The notes: a model not told the origin generated them from the letters alone. Positions 1-11,573 are shown, counted from the stretch's first letter. The stretch: 64,000 bases of DNA from Elmis aenea (GCA_947652605.1 OX393581.1:5956640-6020639); one strand, 5' to 3'. Program-made: numbers and translations.

Positions 1-591
1 AAAAAAACACCGAAAGAAACCGTTTAGTGTCAATATTTTAAGCTGCAACCACGCCATTAATTATTTGTCGTTAGTTATTATTTATCGTAAAAAAAAAGTT
101 TAACCGGTTCGACGTGATCTATTGCTGACATTAAGTCCGATAATTAGTTTATTTGTGTGGTATGTCTTTCATGTACGTGATATTCTAAGAAGTCGGTAAT
201 AAATTTTACAGTAGGTAGCAAACTCGGTAATTAAAAAGGTCTTATAAACAGGTACCCCTAAAATTCTGACCGAGATATGATTCAATAAGAGATAATCGAG
301 CCATTTTTAAAAGGGACACCACAGAGAGAGTAATAAATAATTGTGGCTTTATGCCTGAGACTCATAATGGAGCCAAATCAGTAACATCAAACAAAACAAG
401 GAAAAAAAATAATGGTGCAAATTAATATAGTAAGGATGCTACTAAAAAAATAATCGTTATTTTAATTTCGAGAAAATAAAAGGATATAATGCAATTAAAC
501 ACTACTTTATAGTTTTCTTCTGAATAATTCTGAGCAAAAGGGCTATCGCATTTTCATTTTAGAGTTAAATTTGGAACTTAGCACTTAGTAG
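1..591. other. No gene seen; probable intron of the RASSF-type gene
   Basis: AT-rich DNA with no supportable open frame. It lies downstream (in minus-strand sense) of the second RASSF exon, whose splice donor opens at 4119, so it is probably intronic. That is an inference from the missing 3' exons. Confidence 0.5.
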
Positions 592-1369
592 GATACCATT
601 ATATAAGAAAGGGGACAAAAGGGATTGTTCTAACTATAGAGGAATAACATTAATGAGTGTACCAGGGAAAATACTGGCAAGAGTAATGGAAAGCAGATTT
701 AAAAAAAAAATAGAAAGCACACTAGAAGAATCCCAATAGGGTTTTAGAAGAGGAAGGAGTTCACAAGACCCAGTCTTTATATTAAGACAAACAATAGAAA
801 AGAGTTTAACAAAAAACAAAGAAATACATTCATGTTTTATAGACTTGAAAAAGCATTCGATGAAATCAAAATAAAAGACGTATAGAGCGGCCTAAGAAGG
901 AAACGAATAGAAATAGAAACAATCGACATAAAAAAGCCATGTACGAGAAAACGATAAATATTGTAAGAACTCAAAGTGAAGAATCGGTAGAGTTTGAAAC
1001 AAAAGAGGCCTTAAAACAAGGATGTGTGCTCAGCCCATTATTATTCTCAGTAGTTATGGATGGGGTAGTTAAAGAAGTAAATCAAAAATTGAGACCGTTT
1101 CACCTGGGTAACTGGAAAATGGGAAAAATAATCATAACTGAGCCATTGTTTGCAGACGACATGGTCTTAGTCGCGGAAACAGAAAAGAATCTGCAACATA
1201 ATCTAGTAACTCTAAACCAGGAATTGGAAAAAAACTATATGAGAAAAAATACAGAAAAAACTAAAACTATGTTACAAGAGAGACAAAAAAACATGGAAAA
1301 AAATCAGCACAACACAACCCAACAGTACTACACCAAACAGTAGAAGGACTTATGACTAAATAAATAAAT
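592..1369 (+). mobile_element. Non-LTR retrotransposon family A, internally deleted copy
   Basis: A broken reverse transcriptase reads on the plus strand. It starts with YKKGDK and NYRGIT (about 607-650), the usual entry to a LINE RT domain. A stop (TAG near 736) and frame changes follow. A second open stretch (939-1343) holds a QGCVLSPLLFSVVMDG segment and the catalytic box FADD at 1149-1160. About 100 bases later the sequence jumps to the family 3' tail, the same as at 11500-11573 and in the minus-strand copy near 49905, ending in GACTAAATAAATA. The thumb/connection and C-terminal region found in the other copies is therefore missing. It is a dead copy. The RT style and C-terminus of its relatives resemble the RTE clade, but the clade is an inference. 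Confidence 0.85.
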
Positions 1370-3526
1370 CGCACTTAAGGTAAGTCTTAAATTAAGTACA
1401 CCCTGTATATGTATAAAAAAAGTTCAATTAAGAAAGATATTTAAAAAAAAATATTTCACGTGATTCTATCACAGCTTTATATTTATTCTTAAAAAATCTT
1501 TAAATATCGAACAAAATCCAGCAAGAAATTAAAGCCAAATAAATATTAATCCAACCTCAATATTTACAAATCAAACAATCTTTAATTAAAGTATGCAGTC
1601 CATTCAAATATTGATTATATCCGTTGAATTAAAATATTACGAAAGTTAAATAAAATCTGAAAGCTATAAATTTAAATATTTTTAATTTATTTAGTGGAAA
1701 TTAAGTAATAAAGTACATTTTAAATAGGTATGTTTGATTATAAAAAAAACATATCGAGGTATGATATGCTTGTGTTGTATAATGTCCCATAAGTTTACTT
1801 AGCTAATAGTGCATTAAAAACAAATAACTGTAAATTAGTCAGTACAAACTTTGCAAGTGGACGAAGAAAGCTGTAGAAAACAAATAAATGAAAGAACGCA
1901 TTGCAAATAGTATGGTGCGATACAGATTTTCTTGAAAACGGTATTTTTTTAACATGTGCAAATAAAAATGCTGTTATAAAAGCTTCAGCCCGTTCCTTGC
2001 AAGTCAAAAATCATGACGAAACCAGTTATAGTTATGGTGCGTATCTTAAATTCAAGATTTGAATTTAGATTAATTTTTTAAATTGTTATAATATCACAAA
2101 TTTGCATTCCAGAGCAGACATTAAAATAAACACGCAATAATAAATTACATTATTATTGTAAATTGTGATTTATTTTATCGTTATTCTGATTTACATCCGA
2201 TTTAATCTCTTTATCTCGATTTTCATAAGCACTTTGTACTATAAATATTAGTCTGAACAATACGTTGAGTAATTTTATCTAGTTAACTATGCACGCTCTG
2301 ATTTCAATCTATATAAAAACAATATTTATTTACATGAACCTTATTTATTGATCCAACAGTTTTGGGCAATTTTAAGCCCACAACGAGAAATATCACAATG
2401 AAAGAAATTTGGAGAAATTTGGTCAGGTAAAATATTCATTTTTTGAATTATATTGCCAAATAAGTTGTTGCAGCTCTTTTTTAAATGTATGGGTTGAAAA
2501 GAATGAAAATTTATCGCATTTGTATTTAACATTTTCTAAATTTTGTCCTTGACCTAAAATTATTATGATAAAACTCCTTCCAACTTAAAATATAATTTTA
2601 TAATAGTTTATATAGCCAAAATTTAATATAATACTTTACATTAAATATATTCGACAATTTGGAATAAATTGGGTGATTAGTAAACTCTGGATTATCTTGT
2701 TTATATTCTGTATAACATTTTACAAAAGTTTTTTTAAATTTTTCTTCAAATAATTTTGGCATTTTTAATTTGCAACACAGCTTTATAATGTAACTAAAAT
2801 GTCACATTGACTTTTGGAAACAGCCTACTTTAAAAGTAAACAGAATTTTTACTTATGCATTTTTATTTTTAGTTAAGCATTTTTAATTCTTTTGCTGTTA
2901 GCCGTCCTAAATTCTGCTGCATGCCCGTTTGTACAATTCTTTGAACTGTATTACAATCAAAATTAAAATTAATAACATTAACATTTATATAGCTAGTACG
3001 GTACAAAATTTAGCAACGATTCATAAACAACAATGTCCCTTTTTAGCTTATTATCACACGGTACTTTAAACAATAAGTGTTGTTAAATAATAATAAATAT
3101 TTATAACTATTTATGTAATGAATTGTAAATATTATGAGAGGTTATTAAACGTATCTAACAATTTAAAGTGTTACCTACTTCCGTAATAGTTGGTTATAAA
3201 GCAGCAACATAAAGTTAATCATGTGTCTCTCTGTATAATTTACATGTATAATCAATTAAAAAAATTTGATTATATAACTAGTGCATGATTATCTGTGAGT
3301 TTATTTCGTAAAGTGTAAATAATGCAATATTTATTGGCAATAATTGCTTAACTCAATTTCCGGTTGGCAATTTTGTGTTATTTTTAAGATCAAAACTGTT
3401 TCTCGCCGATCAAATATTTTTTTTACGATTTTAAAATGTTTCTGAAGAATAGAAAAAGTGCACTTTTTCAAGACAATTTGGAAAAGCTTTTAAACTAAAG
3501 CAAATCGCCTAAAGCTTTACAGATAT
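1370..3526. other. No gene seen; AT-rich probable intron
   Basis: No coding signal on either strand. A fragment ACACCCTGTA at 1398-1407 matches the terminus shared by the foldback elements in this window and is probably the end of an eroded copy. The small frames here have no conserved motif. Confidence 0.5.
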
Positions 3527-3845
3527 TATACAGGGTGATTGAAATTCGAGTTTAAGCATGGGGATCTCGCTTATTATAATAGCTAGAGTGAAGGTTTAAA
3601 TTTGGCAAAGTTGCTAAATTTTGTGCTCAATAATAATCTGCAGAGAAGTTAGAAGTATCTCAAACGGTATCTGAAAAAAATAGGAAAAACCGGGAAATAC
3701 GATTTTTGAAAGTCGCCTATAACTCCTTTGGAGTATGAAATATTTCAAATGTGTAAAAACATTGCCCAAGAAACTTTTTAAGCCAAATCGGATGGTGGTC
3801 ACAAATTTTTCCTAGATCGATTTGTTTTTGTTTTATGACAACCTA
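3527..3845. mobile_element. MITE-like element with TACAGGGTGATT terminus, copy 1
   Basis: Begins TATACAGGGTGATTGAAATT and then matches 56604-56880 over about 300 bases (for example GGGGATCTCGCTTATTATAA, then GATGGTGGTCACAAATTTTT). The right terminus seen in the other copy (CACCCTGTA) is missing, so this copy is truncated at the right. It encodes no protein and sits in the presumed intron of the RASSF-type gene. Confidence 0.75.
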
Positions 3846-4119
3846 ATTTTTTCAAAAAAGCAAATCAAAATTTTTAAATTCACTTGAAACTTCCTACGCA
3901 CAATTAATAACCCTTGATTCGTTCAAATTACGAATTTTAAATACAAATTTCAAAACAATTTTTTTTAATATGCAGACTGTAAGCCTTTGCAGTTTTTCCT
4001 TTGGAGATTAATCGAAAATTTTAAAATAAGCAGGGGTTGTATCGATTATTGTGTTGCATTAACGAGTCATTTAATTAGGGAATTACCGTACAACAAAAAT
4101 TTTGAATATGATTACATAC
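3846..4119 (-). other. Start of the intron after RASSF exon B
   Basis: Read on the minus strand, this begins with a good donor (GTATGTAAT, from 4119 down) directly after the GAG codon that ends exon B. No further coding exon is visible before the element at 3845. Confidence 0.6.
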
Positions 4120-4484
4120 CTCAGGTTGTGCAGTGCCCCATGCATTCCATATGTTCAAAATAAGAGCCTGTGAATCCAAAGGTTGCTCCACCCCTCTCCA
4201 TCGTTCTGTTATGTGGTATTGTTCGGGAAGATTTACTCTTTTCCCCTATTAAAAACAAACATTATGAAATACAACACCAATGGACATTTCCATATCCAGC
4301 TTACCCTATTCTCTTCATCCCTCAACAGCACCCCAATTATATCTTGACAAGTTGTGTCAGCTACTACTCCAGAGACCCACCTCTGCTCACCTCTCACCCA
4401 AATTGGTAACTCTTCGCCACTGTTTTCACTTTCATTATCCGAATCTACCGTGACATTCCTCTTTTGTTCCTCTATCCACATCAT
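4120..4484 (-). CDS. RASSF9/RASSF10-type Ras-association domain protein, N-terminal exons (partial)
   Basis: Two exons on the minus strand. Exon A (4484-4305, 60 codons) starts at a double ATG just after a polypyrimidine tract and acceptor. It encodes an acidic linker (VDSDNESENSGEELP) and the first half of an RA domain (PIWVRGEQRWVSGV, DTTCQDIIGVLL). A 59-bp intron (GTAAGC...TTTTTAATAG) follows. Exon B (4245-4120, 42 codons) supplies the second half (YHITERWRGVEQPL, LNIWNAWGTAQPE), then a GTATGT donor. Both junctions are phase 0 and the RA fold continues across them. The TTC(Q/S)D and ITERWRG...WNAWG...QP pattern is typical of vertebrate RASSF9/RASSF10 and Drosophila meru rather than RASSF8. 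Family members are scaffolds that bind Ras-like GTPases and polarity proteins at the cell cortex, with a C-terminal coiled coil. That part is not found here and should lie left of position 1. It is the only confident host gene in the window. Confidence 0.87.
4246..4304 (-). other. 59-bp intron between RASSF exons A and B
   Basis: The donor is AGG|GTAAGC at 4304 and the acceptor TTTTTAATAG|GGG at 4246, in phase 0. Reading through it gives RVSWIWKC and then unrelated sequence, whereas removing it restores the RA domain. The tiny size fits common insect introns. Confidence 0.85.
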
Positions 4485-4488
4485 TGTG

Positions 4489-4760
4489 CCTGAAACAAAC
4501 AAAAAAAAAACTGTTAAATTACGAATTTTAATATTAATAGGCACTCGGTTTATTATAAATTGAAGCTTCGAGGTAATTGAAATGCTCATATAATAGGATT
4601 CTGAGGCGGAATACAAGAAGTTATTGAGTCTATGGGAACTGGTAGCAGCAACAGTTGCACGTAGCGTCTGACCGGAAACACGTACAACTCCCCTCTTACA
4701 TCTCCTGCATCATTCGGTACCACCGTCATTGATGCAGGTTCAATTTGTCACAAATTCATT
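4489..4760 (-). other. Acceptor of exon A and possible 5' untranslated exon
   Basis: The acceptor TTTGTTTGTTTCAG ends at 4490, five bases before the first ATG. Further upstream, 4640-4740 is less AT-rich and has a possible donor (GAGAT|GTAAGAGG near 4692). Spliced to exon A it would place an in-frame TGA before the double ATG, which would agree with ATG 4484 being the start. The untranslated exon is a guess; the acceptor is well supported. Confidence 0.35.
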
Positions 4761-5335
4761 TTATGGTGTATTATTATTTGTATCACATGAAATCTTACAT
4801 CAATTATGGAGATGACTTAAACAGATGAGAAGCAAAAAGCACAAAGATATGAATACTAATTTATTAATAAACCAAAAACCACAAAGGGGTAAATAATACT
4901 GTTTTGATATAATTATTTTATTGTTTTTATTGATTGATTCTACTAATACAATGTTTTTTGAATGTTTCTATTACAAAACTGTAAATATTACAAATTTCTT
5001 TCAACTTGGGGCAGCAAGAAAGAGAAAGTATGACCGCAGAAGGTATTTTTATTGAGATAAGAACATTGCAAACCATAAATTTTATTATTTATTGCTAATT
5101 AGAGTTTATTGCTGACAAATTTAAAATTATTCAACTCGTAAACTTTTATTAAGTAAAATAAACAAATAAACAACGTAAAATTTATATCACTCCACAGTTT
5201 CAAGCACATAATTATGATATAGCAAGAATAATTATTGGGACCATATCCCAGTAAGGAATACCTGCAACTCGTATGTAAAGAGATAGAGCTTTAGTATTTG
5301 CTACGAAATATTAGAGTGTTTCTGCTGCATTCGCT
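4761..5335. other. No gene seen
   Basis: AT-rich DNA without coding signal. It may hold upstream or intronic sequence of the RASSF-type gene. Confidence 0.4.
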
Positions 5336-6805
5336 CGATTGCCATTTTTATTTGTGAGTGTCCACTTCCGTATAAATGTGCCGGATTTCACCGCTAAAGA
5401 TTAAAGTTAGAAGCTTTTTCTTGAATTACATATTTCCTTAACTAGAGAAGATGTTACTACCTTTTTTACCACTTCCACTTTTGTTCGTTTTGGGACTTCT
5501 CTATTTCCAAAAAATGTTGTTCTTAAACCGTTTAATATTCTTCCCACATATCCTGTCCTTTCGCTTATTTCCTTGTCCATTCCCCCATTTTTTCTATGTT
5601 AGTTCGTTTTCCGTTCCTCTTTTGCCGTTAGGCGTCAAATTGTTCTGATTTGCAGAACTTTTTCCATTTAATCCTGTTCTTGGCTAATTTTGCAGCTTCG
5701 TCCATGTGGTGCTCTTCCTTGACAATACTTGTCCCACTTCTTTGTTACAGCTTCTTTTCAATCCCAACCTGCGTTCCATATTTCTTTTACAGGATTCCCA
5801 TCCTTCATTCTGATGAAGTGCCCAAACCAGTCAAGTTGTCTTTCTTCTATTTTTTGAACGATTGAATCAACTTCAAGCCTCTTCCTAATTTCTCCGTTCT
5901 TGATTTTATCTTATCTGGTAACCCCTTCTATTCTCCTTAAAACCCTCATCTCTGCTGCTACAATTTTTGATTTTAACCTGTTTGTGAGGGTCCAAGATTC
6001 GCTTCCATATATTAGCGTAGGTATGAAAACATAATTATACACTCTAACTTTTCTTTGCTTATTAACTTCGCTCTTGTTTAGGAATACTTTTTTTCAATGA
6101 GCAGAATAAATTATTTACAGCCTTTATTCTATTATTAATTTCTTGTTCAATACTTCCTTTATTGTTTATAATCGAACCTCAGGTATTACAGATTTTTAGT
6201 CGTGTTTAAACTGTGTCTATCTATGGTTATGTCAGTGTTTTCCCCCTCTCTTGATGCTACTATTATCTCTGATTTGTTATTATTTATTTTCAGGCCGAAT
6301 TCATCAAGATGTTCTTCCCATATGTTCACCGTTCTTTGTAGTTCTATTTCATTTGGAGCAGCTAAAATTAAGTCATCCGCGTATAAAAATTCTTTCACTA
6401 TGACAGGCATCAACTTTCTAGTGCCCACCTCTATCCCTCTTGCTAATGCTCTGGCCTTCTTTGCTATATCATCCACCACTGCTATGAACAGTGTTGAACT
6501 TCCTTGTTTCACCCCTTTGTAAGTTAGGAATGTATCTGTAATATCCGTTTGCTCCTCTCCTGCTCTTACTACATTTTTGGTCTTGCTATAGACACTCTTA
6601 ATTGCTCTTATTAAATCTTGGTCAATGGATTAAGATCCATTTTTCTCTATGATCACTCCTAAATATTTAAAACTGTCCAACCTAAGCCCATCTAAAGTGA
6701 TGTTATGCCCTTTGTTCTCTGTTGTAACGATCATAGTTTTAGGTTTTTTGGTATTTATTTTCATATAATTTGTTTCCAATTCCTGGTCTAGTAGAGGTTA
6801 GTAAG
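5336..6805 (-). mobile_element. Non-LTR retrotransposon family A, split by a family C insertion
   Basis: The two outer parts, 5336-5598 and about 6637-6805, match consecutive parts of the minus-strand copy at 50330-50660: first the region around TCGTTTTGGGACTTCT and TTCTTCCCACAT, then CACTCCTAAATATTTAAA and GTGATGTTATG. In that copy they are contiguous. Here they are separated by about 1 kb of a different LINE (5599-6636), so this is an older element hit by a younger one. The coding region is broken and also carries a short unrelated stretch near 5395-5445. Confidence 0.8.
5599..6636 (-). mobile_element. Non-LTR retrotransposon family C, nested 5'-truncated copy
   Basis: On the minus strand this encodes a broken LINE reverse transcriptase. 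The frame 6512-6186 carries FLYADDLILAAPNEIELQ, with the catalytic YADD at 6372-6383, then HLDEFGLKI and a run characteristic of the RT palm. Towards 5640 come remnants of the C-terminal region also seen at 22085-22468. It matches 22040-23045 nearly end to end. The flanks CCATTTTTTCTATG (5585-5598) and CCATTTTTCTCTATG (6637-6651) are near-identical, as expected for a target-site duplication made when it inserted into family A. It is inactive. Confidence 0.85.
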
Positions 6806-7504
6806 AGATAAATCAACAATTAAATGTAACATTTAGCATGAAAACTATTTTTAGAAATAAGTCTGTTTCAGCAAAATATTATTTTTTTAAAGTTATTTTG
6901 GGAAATAAAGTTGATACTGGATGTCTGACCATTGAAACTGCAGAAGTTCTACACCAGTAGCTCTAAAAAACCCAGGTGTGCGATCGCCTGTTTAATCTCC
7001 AATCAACAACAAAACCAAAAAAACAAATACAACCTCAGCAATATCAACTTCTCATGGTAGGTAAATCTCGGACAGTTATACTTCTTGGCGTATAACTTCG
7101 AGATAAGGATAGAGAATAAAAAATAAAAATAGATTGCGGGATCATTGTACAGACAATTTAACTGTAATTTTTAGTAGAAACAGCTAAATATGTGTTGTTC
7201 TTGTATCCGTGAATTTATGAGTCGCGTGTATCTTGCAGTTTTACTTGTTCAAAAGAGAAATTCGAGTGTTGTTTCTTGTATAAATTTGTTACTTTTTAGG
7301 GTACCTAATGATCGCAAAAATGTTTTCGGTTGTAACCTAAAAGCGATACAAACTATCATAATCATAAAAGCGTATTCTCAAATCCTAGATCAAACCGGAT
7401 GCGTTGCTTACACACTTAAAACATTGGGAATTATGAATAACTACCGGACGTTTCGTGCAATGAGTGCAATAATTTAATTGGACTGTTTATTTTGTATGAT
7501 CGTA
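6806..7504. other. No gene seen
   Basis: AT-rich. A 95-codon frame at 7190-7477 (plus) has no recognisable motif, repeats no known domain and lacks support, so I do not call it. Confidence 0.4.
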
Positions 7505-7621
7505 AACGAAAAACAAAAAGACAATCAGAACAACAACAAAATTAAATGTAAAAACAATATAGTGGAAAGAGTAACAACATAGGAATACTTGGAAACCATA
7601 AAAACAGAGGATGGAAAAATA
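7505..7621 (+). pseudogene. LINE reverse transcriptase fragment
   Basis: Translation around 7555-7622 gives VERVTT*EYLETIKTEDGKIDG, which resembles the VxxFKYLGSIITxDGK segment just after the RT palm of RTE-like LINEs. One in-frame stop interrupts it. It ends abruptly at the foldback element starting at 7622. Confidence 0.5.
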
Positions 7622-7853
7622 GATGGGTATCTCGCTTAATAGTCAAGATAGAGAAACGGTTAAATGACCAAAAATGTGCAGTTTTTTTTAGACAAATTCA
7701 GAACAGTTCTTATATATTTTCTATCATTTCCAGTTTTTCTTGGTTTTGTTTTGTTTTCACAGCCTACTTTTTGTTTCTCTTTAAAAATTTTTAAAAAACT
7801 TTGTAAATTGCGTATTATTGAAAACAGATACATCAACCTTTATATATTTGGAA

Positions 7854-8997
7854 CAGGGTTGAGCAGATTTAAATCAATTGATTTAAATCACGATTTAAAT
7901 CATGATTTAAATCAAGTGATTTTTTTTTTAAATCATTGATTTAAATCAAGTGATATTTTTTTTTAAATTATCAATAATTTAAATCACAGATTATATGAGT
8001 ATAATATAATATTTATAATAAAACAAAATTGTATTACTATTGGTAATTAAATACACGAAATGGTGAATAAACCATATCAATTTGCTCTTGTAAAGTAATA
8101 TTCATTGTGGAAATGCAATAATTCAAAAAATAAATGACAAGTTTTTGACGTTAGCGAAGTGAACAGTCAGTTTTTCAATTTCCACGGCACTCTATTGCTT
8201 CAATAACGATTTGAAGAAAAATGTCGAATATCTTCTCGAAAAGTATGAGTTTTGGGTATAGGACATACTTAACAAAATATGAAGCTCTTTTAAAGACGAA
8301 TTCGATGACATAAAAAAATACAGGGGTTTGCATTTGAAAAAATCGAGTTACGAGCTTTGGAAAATCATGGAAGCTGCCACCTATTTATAAACACCCCTGT
8401 ATGTGTGATTCAAATTTTTTCATATCAAGCGAACAGAGAACTTCAGGAGAATTTTTTAAATAAAGACTTAAAACCTTGAATAATTTAAAAAAAATTTTTT
8501 TTTTTAAACGACGTATAAAAACCTGTAGTATTTTATATTGATGCAAAGCTAAAATTAAGACGGTCAAAAATATTAAATAAAAAATTGGGTGTTGTATTTG
8601 AAACATAAAAGTTGCTATTAGTTCCAGAAAGGTGACTCACCCTGTATATTTGAAAATATTTTTATTGTGTTGTTTAGAAAAAACTGTATAAAATAGCATT
8701 TGAATCAAGCCGTTTAGCCACAATGGACCGATCCCGCACTAATGACTCACCCTGTATATAATTAATTAAACATCAACATTTAGCACTGAATTTTTCAAAA
8801 TTCTTAATCATTATATTTAATTTTTCATTTTGACAAAAATTCACAAATGAATTAAATATATTGGTTATTAGATATATTAGCACAAAACAGAAATAGCATG
8901 TGAATATGTCACAAAATTCGATTAAGTAGGTATATGGTACATTTGATTTAAATCGATTTTTTTTATTAAAAAAAAAACATGATTTTTATCCACCCTG
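7854..8997. mobile_element. hAT-like non-autonomous element with GATTTAAATC subterminal repeats
   Basis: Begins CAGGGTTGAGCAG and ends ATCCACCCTG, giving imperfect CAGGGT termini. It is flanked on both sides by TTTGGAA (7847-7853 and 8998-9004), a clean target duplication. Just inside the left end are several copies of the palindrome GATTTAAATC (7866-7945), with another near 8945. CAGGG termini and subterminal palindromes fit hAT elements, although hAT duplications are usually 8 bp and only 7 match here. No transposase is visible. Confidence 0.7.
8322..8758. mobile_element. Possible third-level insertion within the hAT-like element
   Basis: TACAGGGGTTTGCATTTG at about 8322, CACCCCTGTA at 8392, and ACTCACCCTGTATA at both about 8634 and 8745 look like element termini of the CAGGGTG group lying inside 7854-8997. 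The exact boundaries and number of insertions are unclear. Confidence 0.4.
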
Positions 8998-9382
8998 TTT
9001 GGAAAGGCAAAAAAATTAGGAATTTTAATAGGTCATAGCCAACTATAGCTTCCATTTAAAAAAAGGTGAATTTGTGTCATAACTTTTTAACAGCGAGCGT
9101 AAACAATTTTTTTTTAGTACTATCAAAATCTTCATAAAAACATCTAAAAATGCTGTTTTTTCGATATTTAAAACAATAAGGGAGATATGACACATTATGA
9201 ACATTTCAAAAAAACAGTTTTTCTCTAATAACTCAAAAACCGGAAATGATAGAATATTTTTGAAAACGGTTCTAAGTTTGTTCCAAAAAACTGCACAGTG
9301 TTGGTAATTTAAGTGTTTCTCTATCTTGACAATTAAGCGAAATACCCATGTAATCCCATTGAAATTTGGATCACTCTGTACA

Positions 9383-11184
9383 CACGTCAGGGGAGTCCCC
9401 TAAGCACAGACAGTAAATCTCCATTTGTGTTTAATAAACAAAAATCTTAATAGTGACAAAACCGGTGATAGAAATTATTTCGTTTTCAATCTTAAACGAA
9501 AAATAAAAACCACGTTTTCGTTTCCGTTTTGGTTCTTACGAAAATTTCGTTTTCGTTTGCGTTCCATTCTCAGTACCTGTTTTTAAAGCGACTAAAATGC
9601 TAACCCTTAAATATTTTTTAATATACGGTCCAAATCTTGCTTTTTGTCTTCATGCACTATTCACAATTAAAAATGGGAATACAAGTTTTTTTCTTCTTAT
9701 CGACAAAAGAAAAAGCCAGATATTTTTGTTAATAATGAATTAAATGTTAAAAATGCAAGTTTAATTTTTTAAATATGGTGAAAAACGTCATTTCAAATTT
9801 AAAAAATTCATTTGTCTCTCCTCCAAGCAAAGAGAAACCCACCTCTGTTTCACGTTTATTTTATAGCCGTTACTTTAATTTAATGGAAAGCTGTTGCAAA
9901 ATTTCCATGGCAGACTTAACATTAAATGTGACCAAAAATATTATAAAATATTCTGGTATTTCAGTTATGCACTGTGTCACAAGTGCCAATTTTTTTCTGT
10001 ATTACGTAACTTAAACGACAAACATCTTGCAAGCATATCTTAACCTGAAATTACATGAGGTGAATTAAAATTATCTCCAAAGTGCACGCAAGAGTAATTA
10101 AAATCAGTGAATTTATATAAGAAATTACTTGCTAAAACCACAGCGTAAGTCTGAAAACAAGAAATGTATACTTTCTAACGATTACCGTCGATAATGTGAC
10201 AAATTGTTGAATTAACGACTGCAAAATCCATTAAATTAACCAAATTCTTAAGACATAAATAATCTGGATAAGGAAATTGGGACGATATTTACATGCAATG
10301 AAATCACTTCGATATTTATTGAACAATTCCATCAGAAACGATTCCAAGCAAGAATTTTTGTAAAATAGCATCGCTCTAATTAAAAAATACTAGGTTATAC
10401 TTGCAATAATCAATTGCAGTTATTGGACTGTTAACTGTTCATTTCTGTCGCAAGGGCATCTACATTTTTTCACTAATTCTTGTAAAATAATACAATTACA
10501 GCGTTCCGGAATGGTTTCATTTTATTTTTATCGATTTATATGGTCACGATTCCAAGTTACTCAGTTTTAAACTGGATTTTTTAAATGCCTGTAATAAATT
10601 ATTTATGACGTAAGACGTATTTGATTTTATTTGTGTATTGCTAGACATAATTAGACATGATTTTATGTGAATTTGATTTCTGTCGTATATCATTTTATGC
10701 CACAACTTGTATCTGAAACACTTACATCAATCATTGTATTGCTCTTGATTGAAAGAGACATTCAAACGTCCTTTGCAACCTGGAACCATATATTATCGAC
10801 TTTGTTGTTGATTTTTAGCTGCTTGTCTTAATTTATATACTAGCTTCTTAGACTACTGCAGAAGACTTACCAGGAGTTTGTGACGTGGGTAAGACTTTTT
10901 AGCCATACTTGGTGCAACTTCTTTCAGCAGGGGTATATCAAAAACGAGAACTATTACAAAGTGGGTGAAGTAAAATAAAAACCCTCTAATTAGTAACGGT
11001 CTGTGTTAATTGGTTATATATTATAAGTCGATTGTAATTGTTGTATGAAAAAATCCTAAAGACGACGTTTAATATTTGCTCATGCAGCTTAAAGTTGCTA
11101 CAATAAAAGTGGCTTAGGTGAAATGATTTTGCACTCTAAAAAACTCTGTCATCTTTAACTTTGCGGGAAAAAAAGCCTTGCTAC
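9383..11184. other. No gene seen; contains a CGTTTTC-rich stretch
   Basis: At 9478-9565 the motif TTCGTTTTCGTTT recurs on the background of an inverted AACGAAAA, probably an eroded repeat end. The rest is AT-rich without coding signal. The frame 9775-10014 lacks any recognisable feature. Confidence 0.4.
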
Positions 11185-11573
11185 CGAGTGAATGCAGCAG
11201 AAATACGATTTCTAAGAAAAATCTAAGGAAAAACCAAAAGATCGAATCAGAAATGAAACATGGTACGTATAGAGAACAATTAAAGATAAAATCAGTTAAA
11301 ACAAAAATACAAGAAAGACATCTGGGATGGTTGGGTCACATTTATAGGATGAAAGAAGAAAGGTTAACCAGAAAATCCTATGAAGCAAGATCACAAGGAA
11401 AAAACAAAAGAGGTAGACCGGGAAAACCCTGGCAAGGCGAAGCTAAAAATGCAGCAACGGTATCATCAAATGGAAAGACAAAAAAAGCTAGCACAAGTCA
11501 AAAAACATGAAAAAAGTCAGCACGACTCAACAGTCCGACACCTAACAGTAGGGGACTCGTGACTAAATAAATA
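11185..11573 (+). mobile_element. Non-LTR retrotransposon family A, 3' end
   Basis: A 5'-truncated copy. It encodes the C-terminal region of the ORF: RFLRKI-like start, then LGWLGHIYRMKEERLTRK and a basic RGRPGKPW motif, and then runs into the family tail ending GACTAAATAAATA. RT catalytic motifs are absent because of 5' truncation. It matches the reverse complement of 49902-50310 throughout. The W-G-H and RGRPRKxW pattern is common at the C-terminus of RTE-like LINE proteins. Confidence 0.85.

Larger units (their letters stand above)
7622..9382. mobile_element. Foldback element with a nested insertion
   Basis: The left arm (7622-7740: GGTATCTCGCTTAATAGTCA, then CAAGATAGAGAAACGG and TGTGCAGTTTTTTT) is the reverse complement of 9230-9357 with scattered changes. 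The right end reaches GGATCACTCTGTACA at 9382, one base off the family terminus. The left terminus is missing. The space between the arms is occupied by a separate element (7854-8997). It has no coding capacity. Confidence 0.75.

Noticed and set aside
4170..4409. Plus-strand frame of 79 codons
   Set aside because: Antisense shadow of the RASSF exons on the minus strand.
4497..4616. N-terminal extension of the RASSF frame up to 4616
   Set aside because: It runs through a polypyrimidine tract and acceptor (TTTGTTTGTTTCAG); the start at 4484 after the splice site is better.
7190..7477. Plus-strand frame of 95 codons
   Set aside because: No motif, no homologue pattern, no compositional shift; compatible with chance in 64 kb.
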